Assembly: GCA_017474925.1 (NCBI GenBank)
Contig: JAFVGN010000022.1
Coordinates: 1 to 33,222 of the forward strand
Origin: Prevotella sp.
Lineage (GTDB): Bacteria; Bacteroidota; Bacteroidia; Bacteroidales; Bacteroidaceae
Length of the DNA: 33,222 nucleotides
Reading direction: 5' to 3'
Part shown: positions 7,949-16,054 of the stretch, one piece after another
How positions within the stretch are numbered: position 1 is the stretch's first letter
How the letters are laid out: each line of letters opens with the position of its first letter
The notes under the pieces: generated by a model
Told to the model about the DNA's origin: nothing
Database searches by the model: none
What the model saw: only the letters and a program-made list of their open reading frames with translations
Made by a program: the position numbers and the translations under genes

Positions 7949-7979
7949 AGACTCTTTTGTCTTAACGTTAATATTGCTG

Positions 7980-8010
7980 CAAATATAGTAAAAAAAATCA
8001 AAACAGCAAA
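7980..8010 (-). promoter_or_regulatory. Promoter of the DUF4492-cydA-cydB operon
   Basis: On the minus strand TTTG (8007-8010), a 19-base spacer and TATATTTG (7980-7987) match the Bacteroidetes -33/-7 promoter exactly. The start codon of DUF4492 follows about 30 bases downstream of the -7 box. Confidence 0.8.
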
Positions 8011-8016
8011 TTTTTC

Positions 8017-8047
8017 TTTGGTATTTCGTAGAAAAAACATAACTTTG
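8017..8047 (+). promoter_or_regulatory. Promoter of the efflux operon
   Basis: TTTG (8017-8020), a 19-base spacer and TAACTTTG (8040-8047) form a full-consensus promoter. Its -33 box lies only six bases from that of the divergent cyd promoter. The first gene starts at 8090. Confidence 0.8.
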
Positions 8048-8089
8048 CACGAAATTTTTCAATAAACTTTATTGTCAGATTAACTGATT

Positions 8090-8956
8090 ATGAGCAAAAA
8101 GATTTTTGTCGGTGTTGTTATACTTCTGCTGGCAGGCATTGCGTTCTTGGGCTATAGCCTCTTGCAGGAAAAACAAGCTAACAAGGACATGCAGGAGCTG
8201 GCCGCACTTGACAAGCAGGAGATGGAAAAGGAATACCAGAATTTCGCAGCCCAGTATAGCGAAATGAAAACCTACATCAAGAACGATTCTCTTGTGGAAC
8301 AGTTGACAGCTGAACAAGAACGGACTCAGAAACTCTTAGAGGAACTCAAACGCACACACGCCAGCGATGCTGCCGAGATAACCCGACTGAAAAAGGAACT
8401 TGCTACGGTACGTGCCGTGCTGCGCTCCTATGTCATCCAGATTGACTCGCTGAACCGCCTGAACCAGAACCTGATGGACGAGAACGACCGTGTTCGCTCA
8501 GAACTGGAGCAGAGCAACCAGCAGAACCAGACACTTTCCTCCGAGAAGGCATCGCTGTCCGAGAAAGTGGCTATCGCCGCACAGCTCGATGCCACGAATA
8601 TTACGCTCTTGCCGCTAAATAAGAAGGGTAAAGCGGAAAAGTACATGAAGAGTGCCAAGACGGTGGCCGTCTCATTCACCATCACCAAAAATGTCACAGC
8701 TTCCAACGGTGTGCGCTCTGTGTATGTGCGCCTGATGACCCCAGAGGGTGAGGTGCTTGATGGCGGTGGAACATTCACATATGCCGGTAAACAGCTGGCA
8801 TGGTCTATGAAGAAAGACATTGAGTACACTGGCGAGGAAATTGCCGAGACACTCTATTGGACTGTTGGTGAGTACCTTGGAGGCGGTCAGTACAACGTCA
8901 GCATTTTCTGTGACGGTCAGGCTATAGGATCGAAGAATTTTACATTTAACAAATGA
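8090..8956 (+). CDS. Membrane-anchored coiled-coil protein, first gene of the efflux operon
   Basis: I recognise no named family. The 288 residues start with KK and one hydrophobic helix (about residues 5-24, IFVGVVILLLAGIAFLGYSL). A long stretch rich in Glu, Gln, Lys and Leu (about 30-165) then looks like a coiled coil. A C-terminal globular part (about 175-288) contains AVSFTITKNVTASNGVRSVY and ends QAIGSKNFTFNK; it reads as a beta-sandwich. The orientation suggests an inner-membrane anchor with most of the protein in the periplasm. The stop overlaps the tolC-like start by four bases (ATGA), so it is translationally coupled. It could be a scaffold or regulator of the exporter, which is inference. 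Confidence 0.75.
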   Translation: MSKKIFVGVVILLLAGIAFLGYSLLQEKQANKDMQELAALDKQEMEKEYQNFAAQYSEMKTYIKNDSLVEQLTAEQERTQKLLEELKRTHASDAAEITRLKKELATVRAVLRSYVIQIDSLNRLNQNLMDENDRVRSELEQSNQQNQTLSSEKASLSEKVAIAAQLDATNITLLPLNKKGKAEKYMKSAKTVAVSFTITKNVTASNGVRSVYVRLMTPEGEVLDGGGTFTYAGKQLAWSMKKDIEYTGEEIAETLYWTVGEYLGGGQYNVSIFCDGQAIGSKNFTFNK

Positions 8957-10479
8957 TATTACGCATGAGAAACAGAGTCATAGGAATCTTCTTGCTGACA
9001 GCGGGCTTAGCTCAGACGGCAACTGCTCAGCAGTTGCTCTCTCTTGACAGTTGCAGGGCAATGGCGTTACGCAACAACAAGCAGATGAGTGTCTCGAGAG
9101 TCAAACAGGAGATTGCCGCTAACGTGCGCAAGTCGGCACGAACAAAGTATCTGCCTCACATCAGTGCTTTGGGCGGCTATATGTGGACTAGCAAGGAAAT
9201 ATCCTTGCTCAGCGATGATCAGAAAGCAGTGCTGCCCCATATAGGCGATATTGTTGGCGGCGACATCAGCAATACGCTGACGGAGCGTATGGGACAGATA
9301 CCTGATGGCGTATGGAACCTGCTGGGTACGATGGGCATCAATCCCGACGCATTGAAACAACAGTTGGGTGGTGACATCGACCATCTTAAGGACATACTTA
9401 ACCAGGGTGGGCAAGGCATAGTAAATGCCTTGCATACCGACACGCGTAACGTGTTTGCAGGCTCCATTATGTTGACACAGCCCGTTTTTATGGGTGGTGC
9501 CATCATCGCTATGAACAAGATGGCTGACATCGGTGAACAGCTGGCAGCCAACTCTACCGAGGCCAGGCGCCAACTTACCCTGTATCAGATAGACCAAGCC
9601 TATTGGCAAGTCGTTTCGCTGCGCCATAAGCAGAAGCTGGCCGAAGGCTATCTTCAGCTGGTCAAGAAGCTGGACGATGATGTACAGAAAATGATTCGCG
9701 AGGGTGTGGCTACCCGCTCTGAGGGACTCAGCGTCGCTGTCAAAGTCAACGAGGCCGAGATGACACTTACCAAGGTCAACGACGGCCTGGTGCTTTCGAA
9801 GATGCTGCTCTGTCAGCTTTGCGGCATTCCTGTCAACGAGCAAGTGACGCTGGCCGATGAGAACTGCGAAGACCTTGGCGGTATGGCTGTAGAGTCAAGT
9901 CAGGTCGATATGGAACAGGTTGCCGACAACCGTCCTGAGCTTCGTCAGTTGCAGAACATGGTCGACATGAGTCGTCAATTTACCAATATCCTCAAGGCTG
10001 GCAATCTGCCCATGGTGGCGCTGACTGGCGGGTATATGGTGTCCAACCCCAATCTTTTCAACAGCTTCGAACGCAAGTTCGCAGGAGTGTGGAATGTCGG
10101 TGTAATGGTGCGCGTACCCATTTGGAACTGGGGCGATGTAGCTTACAAGATTCGTGCCTCGAAGGGAGCTACGGCTATTGCCAATCTGGAGTTGCAGGAG
10201 GCCCGCGAGAAAATTGAGCTACAGGTCAACCAGAGTGTTTTCCGCGTTGATGAGGCTAACAAGAAACTGGCTATGGCAAAAGCCAGTACCCAGAAGGCCG
10301 ACGAGAACCTGCGTACTGCTAACTTGGGATTCCGCGAGGGTGTCATTTCTACAACCACAGTCATGGAAGCTCAGACGGCTTGGCTGCAGGCGCAGTCCCA
10401 GAAGATTGATGCCGAGATAGATGTCAAACTCAGCCAGGTCAACTTGCAGAAAGCCCTGGGAACATTGGATAATAATTAA
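8953..10479 (+). CDS. TolC-family outer-membrane efflux protein
   Basis: This is the outer-membrane channel of a tripartite exporter. The signal peptide (about residues 5-26) ends at TATAQQ, and the mature protein begins with the family's LSLDSCRAMALRNNKQMSVS. The OEP pattern appears twice, with alpha-helical repeats around residues 200-275 (LTLYQIDQAYWQVVSLRHKQ) and 400-500 (LELQEAREKIELQVNQSVFR). YMVSNPNLFNSF lies between. The protein ends LSQVNLQKALGTLDNN, as in TolC homologues. There is an unusual insertion near residues 85-160, rich in Gly and Asp, with PDGVWNL. It overlaps the coiled-coil gene upstream and is 14 bases before the HlyD gene. Confidence 0.93.
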   Translation: MILRMRNRVIGIFLLTAGLAQTATAQQLLSLDSCRAMALRNNKQMSVSRVKQEIAANVRKSARTKYLPHISALGGYMWTSKEISLLSDDQKAVLPHIGDIVGGDISNTLTERMGQIPDGVWNLLGTMGINPDALKQQLGGDIDHLKDILNQGGQGIVNALHTDTRNVFAGSIMLTQPVFMGGAIIAMNKMADIGEQLAANSTEARRQLTLYQIDQAYWQVVSLRHKQKLAEGYLQLVKKLDDDVQKMIREGVATRSEGLSVAVKVNEAEMTLTKVNDGLVLSKMLLCQLCGIPVNEQVTLADENCEDLGGMAVESSQVDMEQVADNRPELRQLQNMVDMSRQFTNILKAGNLPMVALTGGYMVSNPNLFNSFERKFAGVWNVGVMVRVPIWNWGDVAYKIRASKGATAIANLELQEAREKIELQVNQSVFRVDEANKKLAMAKASTQKADENLRTANLGFREGVISTTTVMEAQTAWLQAQSQKIDAEIDVKLSQVNLQKALGTLDNN

Positions 10480-10493
10480 AATAATATAAAGCT

Positions 10494-11477
10494 ATGAGTG
10501 CTAAATCACAACATAACAACATTTTGTATGCAATCCTCGGATTTGCTGCAGCAGTGGCCATTGTGGCCTTGATAGGATTCTTTGCCTTGGGGCGTGACCC
10601 GGAGCTGATACAGGGACAGGTCGAAGTGAGTGAATATCGTGTGTCGAGTAAGGTGCCAGGACGCATTCTGGAAATCCGGGTTAAGGAAGGCGATTTCGTC
10701 AAAGTTGGCGATACCCTGGCCATTCTTGATGCTCCAGAGGTGCGTGCCAAGATGGAGCAGGCACAGAGTGCCGAGAACGCTGCCGCTGCTCTGGAACTGA
10801 AAGCCCGCAACGGTGCTCGTGAGGAACAAATCCGTGGTGCCTTCAACGTGCTACAACAGGCTAAGGCTGGTCTCGAGATTGCCGAGAAGTCCTATCAGCG
10901 CATTCAGCGCCTTTACGACGAGGGTGTTGTCAGTGCCCAGAAGCGCGACGAGGTCTATGCCAATTTCAAGGCTATGGAGGCTCAGTGCAAGGCTGCCGAG
11001 AGTCAGTACGATATGGCTCGTAACGGTGCACGTCAAGAGGACAAACTGGCAGCTGCTGCTCAGGTAGGGCGTGCCAAGGGTGCTGTCCAGGAAGTCAATT
11101 CGTACATTCACGAGACCGTACAGATAGCTCAGATGGAAGGCGAGGTAACTGACATTTTCCCCAAGGTTGGCGAACTGGTAGGTACGGGTTCTCCCATTAT
11201 GAGTGTTGCTGTTATGAGTGACCTTTGGGGTACTTTCAATGTCCGTGAGGATCAGCTCAACGGCATGGAGGTCGGCAAGACCTTCAAGGCTTTCGTTCCT
11301 GCCTTCAACAAGGAGATTGAGATGAAGGTCTACTACCTGAAGGACATGGGCTCGTACGCCGTCTGGAAGGCAACCAAGGCCAATGGCGAATATGACCTGA
11401 AGACTTTTGAGGTCAAAGCTCGTCCTACCGAGGCGTTCGAAGGACTGCGTCCAGGTATGTCGCTCATCATCAAATAA
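10494..11477 (+). CDS. HlyD-family membrane fusion protein
   Basis: This periplasmic adaptor connects the inner-membrane permeases to TolC. A short cytoplasmic N-terminus is followed by a hydrophobic helix (about residues 11-32). The lipoyl half-motif EYRVSSKVPGRILEIRVKEGDFVKVGDTLA follows at about 45-80 and its other half later as GEVTDIFPKVGELVGTGSPI. Between them is an alpha-helical hairpin (about 85-200) rich in Ala, Glu and Gln. The C-terminal beta-barrel includes WGTFNVREDQLNGMEVG and RPGMSLIIK. The length of 327 is normal for the YbhG/YhiI type of ABC-2 exporters. The order TolC-HlyD-permease-permease supports this. Confidence 0.93.
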   Translation: MSAKSQHNNILYAILGFAAAVAIVALIGFFALGRDPELIQGQVEVSEYRVSSKVPGRILEIRVKEGDFVKVGDTLAILDAPEVRAKMEQAQSAENAAAALELKARNGAREEQIRGAFNVLQQAKAGLEIAEKSYQRIQRLYDEGVVSAQKRDEVYANFKAMEAQCKAAESQYDMARNGARQEDKLAAAAQVGRAKGAVQEVNSYIHETVQIAQMEGEVTDIFPKVGELVGTGSPIMSVAVMSDLWGTFNVREDQLNGMEVGKTFKAFVPAFNKEIEMKVYYLKDMGSYAVWKATKANGEYDLKTFEVKARPTEAFEGLRPGMSLIIK

Positions 11478-11483
11478 AATGTA

Positions 11484-11518
11484 AATCAGAAATTCTTCCT
11501 TGTTTTTCATTTCTGATT
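11484..11518 (+). other. Stem-loop between hlyD-like and permease genes
   Basis: AATCAGAAAT (11484-11493) pairs with ATTTCTGATT (11509-11518) over a 15-base T-rich loop. There is no T-tract after it, so it is more likely an mRNA-processing or stability element than a terminator. Confidence 0.4.
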
Positions 11519-11531
11519 CGTTAGAGAGGTC

Positions 11532-12701
11532 ATGAGGACGCTTAGGCAGATATGCGATATCATGTTGCGGGAATTGTGGATTCTGCGCCAGAACCACATT
11601 TATCGCTTCTGCATGGTGCTGTTTCCTATCCTGGTGATATTTTTCTTCACCTCCATCTTGGACGACGGCCTGCCTACCAATCTGCCTGTTGCGGTGGTCG
11701 ACCTCGACAATACTACGACATCCCGTTCGCTGACACGTCGTCTCGACGGTTTCGAGATGTCGAAGGTCGTAGCCCGCTATCCCAGTGTCACCGAAGCCCG
11801 TCGGGCTATTCAGCGGGGAGAAATTTATGGTTTCCTCTACATTCCAAAGGGTACTACTGAAAAGCTGCTGGCCAGCCGTCAGCCCAACATATCCTACTAT
11901 TATTCGAACACAACGTTGGCGGCAGGCTCCATGGTGATGAAAGACATGAAGACCATCTCCTCGCTCGGCTCTGCCGCCGTGGGGCAGGCCACCCTGAGAG
12001 CCAAGGGGGTCACGCCTGAGATGATACAGGCGCTGTTACAGCCCATCAAGGTAGAACTGCACCAGATAGCCAACCCATGGAGCAGTTACAACATCTACCT
12101 CACCACCGTCATGGTGCCGGGACTCATCATGCTTTTCATTTTCCTCATCTCCACTTATTCGTTGGGTACTGAGCTGAAGTTCAACACTTCGAAGCCCTGG
12201 CTCCAAATGGCCGACGATAGGATTGCCGTAGCCCTGCTGGGCAAGTTCCTGCCGCAGACTATCATCTGGCTCGCCATAGTCTTCGGCTACCAGTACTATA
12301 TATTCTTCCACCTGCATTTCCCCCATATCGGTAGTCCATGGATGCTAGTACTCCTCGGACTTATGCAGGTTCTGGCTTCTCAGGGTTTCGGCATCTTTGC
12401 CTTCGGGCTCATGCCCTCGCTTCGTATGTCGATGAGTATCTCGTCGCTTTGGGCCGTGCTAAGCATCTCCATGGCTGGTTCTGCATTCCCTATCATGGGA
12501 ATGGACGCGCCTTTGCAGTCGCTGTCGTGGCTGTTCCCGTTGCGCCACTATTGGATGGTGTACCAGACATGTGTCTTTAACGGCTATCCCCTCGTAGAGT
12601 CATGGTTCCACTTTGCTGCCTTGGTTGCATTTATGCTGCTGCCGTGGCTTGTTGTCAAGAAGATTAAGAATGCTATGCTGACCTATGTCTATATTCCATA
12701 A
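11532..12701 (+). CDS. ABC-2 type transporter permease (first of two)
   Basis: This is the membrane half of an ABC-2-type exporter. An N-terminal helix (about residues 23-40, YRFCMVLFPILVIFFFTSIL) is followed by a large periplasmic domain (about 45-195) with the typical LPVAVVDLDNTTTSRSL. Five hydrophobic segments then follow (about 197-380), including VMVPGLIMLFIFLISTYSLG with TELKFNTSK after it. AFPIMGMDAPLQSLSWLFPLRHYW is the family's conserved tail. It resembles YhhJ/YbhS. The 3' end overlaps the second permease by 17 bases. No ATP-binding subunit is encoded in the cluster. Confidence 0.9.
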   Translation: MRTLRQICDIMLRELWILRQNHIYRFCMVLFPILVIFFFTSILDDGLPTNLPVAVVDLDNTTTSRSLTRRLDGFEMSKVVARYPSVTEARRAIQRGEIYGFLYIPKGTTEKLLASRQPNISYYYSNTTLAAGSMVMKDMKTISSLGSAAVGQATLRAKGVTPEMIQALLQPIKVELHQIANPWSSYNIYLTTVMVPGLIMLFIFLISTYSLGTELKFNTSKPWLQMADDRIAVALLGKFLPQTIIWLAIVFGYQYYIFFHLHFPHIGSPWMLVLLGLMQVLASQGFGIFAFGLMPSLRMSMSISSLWAVLSISMAGSAFPIMGMDAPLQSLSWLFPLRHYWMVYQTCVFNGYPLVESWFHFAALVAFMLLPWLVVKKIKNAMLTYVYIP

Positions 12702-13938
12702 TATATACCAAGGAATTCAGGACACCTGCTACATTTGGAGCAGGGAGATGCTGCGGCTCGTTAAGGACGAGGGTGTCATTATCTTTTTCGTCGTGGTGCC
12801 GTTGGTCTATCCGTTGTTATACTCATGGATCTATAATAACGAGGTGGTGCGCGAGGTGCCGGTCTGCGTCGTCGACCAATCCCACTCGCAGCTTTCGCGG
12901 CAGTTCATCCGTAGTTGCGATGCCTCGCCCGACGTACATGTCAAGTACTATGCACAAGACCTCGATGAAGCCCGTTCGCTCGTCAGCCGGCAGTTGGTCA
13001 AAGGCATCTACCTCATTCCGTCTACCTTTGAGTCCGACACATACGGACTACGTCAAGGCACTGTAAGTGTCTATTGCGACATGAGCCTCATGCTTGCCTA
13101 CAAGGCTATATTCCAGACTGCCCAGACTGTAACCATGGAGATGGGGAGCCAGATTACCACCAAGTTGGGAGGTCACTATACTCACCGCGAAGAGGTCATT
13201 GCTGCACGTCCGCTTGATTACAAAGACGTGCCCATCTTCAATCCTGCCGGAGGTTACGGTTCGTCAATCCTGCCAGCTGTACTCATGCTGATATTACAGC
13301 AGACGCTTGTTCTTGGCATCGGACTCTCTGCCGGTACTGCCCGCGACGAGAACCCCTACCGTAGTCTCATACCCCTTGGGGATGTACGCTATCAGAATAC
13401 TCTTTCCATTGTCCTGGGCAAGTCCCTTTGCTACTTGATGGTGTTCATGGTGATGGGTGCTTGGCTTGCTGTCGGAGTACCCAGCTTGTTCCATTTCCCA
13501 CAATTGGCAACATGGCAATCACTTGTCAAGCTGATGCTGCCCTATACGCTGGCATGCATTTTCTTCGGCATGGTGGTATCGTGTATGGTGAAGTACCGTG
13601 AGAACGTCATGCTTCTTGTTGTATTCATCAGCGTACCCCTGTTGTTCCTTATCGGTGTTTCGTGGCCGCAGTCTAACATCCCCAGCTACTGGCAAGGTGT
13701 TTCGTGGCTCTTCCCCAGTACGTTCGGTGCACGAGCCTATATCCGGCTTAATACCATGGGGGCCGATTTTCAAGATGTGCTTCACGATTGCTATATACTC
13801 TGGATACAGACCCTCTGCTATTTCGGCCTCGCCCTGTGCGTCTACCGCTTCCAGTTTACCCAGGCCCGCAGCTCTGCTATGGAGCGCCTGCACTTCCTCC
13901 GTCGCAACCGCAAATCTCGCGAGGAATCAAATAAGTGA
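12685..13938 (+). CDS. ABC-2 type transporter permease (second of two)
   Basis: A second permease of the same family, 417 residues, paired with the one upstream. The layout repeats: a helix around residues 29-47 (GVIIFFVVVPLVYPLLYSWI), a periplasmic domain opening with VPVCVVDQSHSQLSRQFI, and a C-terminal membrane block from about residue 190 (SSILPAVLMLILQQTLVLGI). TARDENPYRSLIP sits in the first cytoplasmic loop. The Arg-rich end (LHFLRRNRKSREESNK) is cytoplasmic by the positive-inside rule. The start codon is inside the end of the previous gene, so the two are translationally coupled and probably form a heterodimer. Confidence 0.9.
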   Translation: MSIFHNIYQGIQDTCYIWSREMLRLVKDEGVIIFFVVVPLVYPLLYSWIYNNEVVREVPVCVVDQSHSQLSRQFIRSCDASPDVHVKYYAQDLDEARSLVSRQLVKGIYLIPSTFESDTYGLRQGTVSVYCDMSLMLAYKAIFQTAQTVTMEMGSQITTKLGGHYTHREEVIAARPLDYKDVPIFNPAGGYGSSILPAVLMLILQQTLVLGIGLSAGTARDENPYRSLIPLGDVRYQNTLSIVLGKSLCYLMVFMVMGAWLAVGVPSLFHFPQLATWQSLVKLMLPYTLACIFFGMVVSCMVKYRENVMLLVVFISVPLLFLIGVSWPQSNIPSYWQGVSWLFPSTFGARAYIRLNTMGADFQDVLHDCYILWIQTLCYFGLALCVYRFQFTQARSSAMERLHFLRRNRKSREESNK

Positions 13939-13979
13939 AGTAGTTTTTTCTACACTATTTTGACTTTTTTCCCGTATTA

Positions 13980-14011
13980 TTTGCGATTTCACGTCGAAAG
14001 TAGTACCTTTG
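13980..14011 (+). promoter_or_regulatory. Promoter of the PCMD lipoprotein-barrel operon
   Basis: TTTG (13980-13983), a 20-base spacer and TACCTTTG (14004-14011) match the Bacteroidetes promoter. It lies in the 124-base gap after the efflux operon; the first ATG is at 14063. Confidence 0.7.
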
Positions 14012-14062
14012 CAGCAGTTTTGTGTGTTAGTAGATAGTGGTAAGAATAGAAAATAACGTTAT

Positions 14063-15247
14063 ATGATGAAAGTAAAGACAATTATTGCTGTCGCAGCCTT
14101 CTGTTGCCTCATGGTTTCATGTATCAAGGATGAGGCTCCGAACAAGGAGTGCGACATTGAGAGTGCCTGGATAGAAGGTGAGGAGTATGCAGAGTATTTT
14201 TATCAGCCAACAGAGATGCGCAAAGATAACATCAGTTCGGCAGAAACAAACATTGTGTTTACGGTGCGCTCGATGTTATCGCTGCCGAAACAGATTCCTG
14301 TGAGCTTTAAGATTACCTCCGGTGCAACTATCGAACCGGCAAGTGGTTCTATGCAGGACTTCACGAAAGGTCCTGTAACCTATACTGTCACCTCTGAGGA
14401 CAGACAATGGACGCGTACATATAGCGTGATTTTCCGGGAAGCTTCATTGCCTTTCGAAAAGTACAGTTTCGAACATGTGGAGACTCAGGCGGTCGGCTCT
14501 ACAAACCAGATGCACGTATTCTATGAATTGGAAACTGATACTAAGAGTGGAAGTGAAACGGCAGAGCGGAAATACTGCTGGGCTACAGGCAATGCCGGAG
14601 CCGCTATTCTAAAATACAAAGCTATGCCCGAAGATTTTCCCACCTATTCAACGCCCAACGGCTATGAGGGCAAGGGAGTTTGTATGAATACCCAATCGAC
14701 AGGTTATTGGGGAGAGCTGATGGGTAAGCCTATCGCTGCAGGCAACCTGTTCTTAGGAGAATTTAACGTCGATTATGTGATGGTAGATCCTCTGAAAGCC
14801 ACGCTATTTGGTATCCCTGATCCTCAGGAACCAGTTCGTATTATTGGCTGGTACAAGTATCAACCAGGTGAGAATTTCACCGACAAGGACATGAAAGTTC
14901 ATCCCGAGCGGAAGGACGAGGCCAGTATCTATGCCGTGTACTATCGCAACGTGGATGAACAAGGAAACAAATACGTACTTGACGGTAATGCCGTTGAAGA
15001 TCTTGACAAGCTGAAGGATAATCCTCAGGTGTATAAGATAGCACGTGTAGCTTCGTTGCCCGCTACTGATACGTGGACGCAATTCGAGATGTTCTTTGAA
15101 GGCAAGGATGCTCCCGATGATATCGTCAAAGCTCTGGGCTTCAACCTGGCACTGGTTTGCTCGTCGAGTAAAAGCGGAGCCCAGTTCGAGGGAGCCATTG
15201 GCAGTGTACTCTATGTAGATGAGATAGAAGTGATGTACGAGAAGTAA
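14063..15247 (+). CDS. PCMD-domain lipoprotein
   Basis: A cell-envelope lipoprotein. The lipobox is LMVSC, with Cys at residue 20. Residues about 25-130 form a DUF5018/BACON-like beta domain with the typical TIEPASGSMQDFTKGPVTYTV and TSEDRQWTRTY. The rest (about 145-392) is a PCMD domain (putative carbohydrate metabolism domain, PF13201). Landmarks are the KYCWATGNAGAA, TPNGYEGKGVCMNTQSTGYW, PIAAGNLFLGEF, EPVRIIGWYKYQPGE and FEGAIGSVLYVDEIEV patterns. Its biochemical function is unknown. It is 13 bases from the barrel gene behind it, with which it probably forms a unit. The start could also be the second Met at 14066. Confidence 0.88.
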   Translation: MMKVKTIIAVAAFCCLMVSCIKDEAPNKECDIESAWIEGEEYAEYFYQPTEMRKDNISSAETNIVFTVRSMLSLPKQIPVSFKITSGATIEPASGSMQDFTKGPVTYTVTSEDRQWTRTYSVIFREASLPFEKYSFEHVETQAVGSTNQMHVFYELETDTKSGSETAERKYCWATGNAGAAILKYKAMPEDFPTYSTPNGYEGKGVCMNTQSTGYWGELMGKPIAAGNLFLGEFNVDYVMVDPLKATLFGIPDPQEPVRIIGWYKYQPGENFTDKDMKVHPERKDEASIYAVYYRNVDEQGNKYVLDGNAVEDLDKLKDNPQVYKIARVASLPATDTWTQFEMFFEGKDAPDDIVKALGFNLALVCSSSKSGAQFEGAIGSVLYVDEIEVMYEK

Positions 15248-15260
15248 GAAAAGAAGTAAA

Positions 15261-16016
15261 ATGAAGAAGATTATTATCATCATAATAGGAATGATGCTGA
15301 CCTTCGGAATGGTCAGCACAGTGAAGGCAGTCACCCTCGACAGCTTGCAACTGAAGGCTCGTGTAGGATATAATATCGGTGGTACAACCCCGATTCCATT
15401 GCCCGAGACCATTCGTAGCATCGACAGCTACAGCCTGACACCGTCGTTCATGGTTGGATTTGAAGCCATGCTGCCGCTCTGCCAGAAGTGGGGCATTATG
15501 GCTGGTCTTCATTTCGAGAACAAAGGCATGAAAGCCAGCGTCACTACCAAGGCATACTATATGGAGGTAGTGAAGGGCGACCAGAGGTTGGAGGGTCTTT
15601 TTACGGGTCATGTCGAGCAGAAGATCAAACAGTGGATGCTCACCATTCCTGTGCAGGCGACGTTGCAGGTGAGTCGCAAGGTGATGCTGAAGGGCGGTCC
15701 CTACTTGTCAATTCTCTTGAGCAAGGAGTTCAGCGGCATAGCCTCTGACGGTTACCTGCGCCAGGGTGATCCGACGGGCATCAAGATACTGATGGGCGAC
15801 AAGGAAGGAGAATGGGCTACCTATGAATTCGACGATGACATGCGCAGCGTACAATTTGGTATTGGTGTAGGCGCTGATTGGCAGGTGTACAAGGGCTTGG
15901 GTGTGTCTGCTGATTTGAACTGGGGATTGACGGGCGTCTTCCCCGGCGACTTCAAGGCCGTAGAACAGACGCTGTTTCCCATCTATGGCACTATCGGTGT
16001 GTTCTATAAGTTTTAG
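15261..16016 (+). CDS. Outer-membrane beta-barrel protein (porin-family, PCMD partner)
   Basis: A 251-residue secreted protein. The signal peptide starts MKKIIIIIIGMMLTFGM and ends near VKAV. The remainder matches the pattern of OMP_b-brl_2 (PF13568) barrels: LQLKARVGYNIGG, SFMVGFEAMLPLCQKWGIMAGLHFENKG, QWMLTIPVQATLQVSRKVMLKGGPYLS, GIGVGADWQVYKGLGVSADLNWGLTGVF and a C-terminal aromatic end (TIGVFYKF). The C-terminal Phe is the usual BAM signal. It lies 13 bases after the PCMD lipoprotein gene. No ligand can be assigned. Confidence 0.85.
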   Translation: MKKIIIIIIGMMLTFGMVSTVKAVTLDSLQLKARVGYNIGGTTPIPLPETIRSIDSYSLTPSFMVGFEAMLPLCQKWGIMAGLHFENKGMKASVTTKAYYMEVVKGDQRLEGLFTGHVEQKIKQWMLTIPVQATLQVSRKVMLKGGPYLSILLSKEFSGIASDGYLRQGDPTGIKILMGDKEGEWATYEFDDDMRSVQFGIGVGADWQVYKGLGVSADLNWGLTGVFPGDFKAVEQTLFPIYGTIGVFYKF

Positions 16017-16054
16017 GAAATCATGAATCCCACGAATCGGATTAACATGATACG

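Noticed and set aside
9067-9843. 258-codon minus-strand frame opposite tolC
   Set aside because: The plus-strand protein is a clear TolC homologue with signal peptide and operon context. The antisense frame has no start context or known domain.
10851-11597. 248-codon minus-strand frame opposite hlyD and the permease start
   Set aside because: It runs across two real genes of the efflux operon and their gap; composition mirrors the coding strand.
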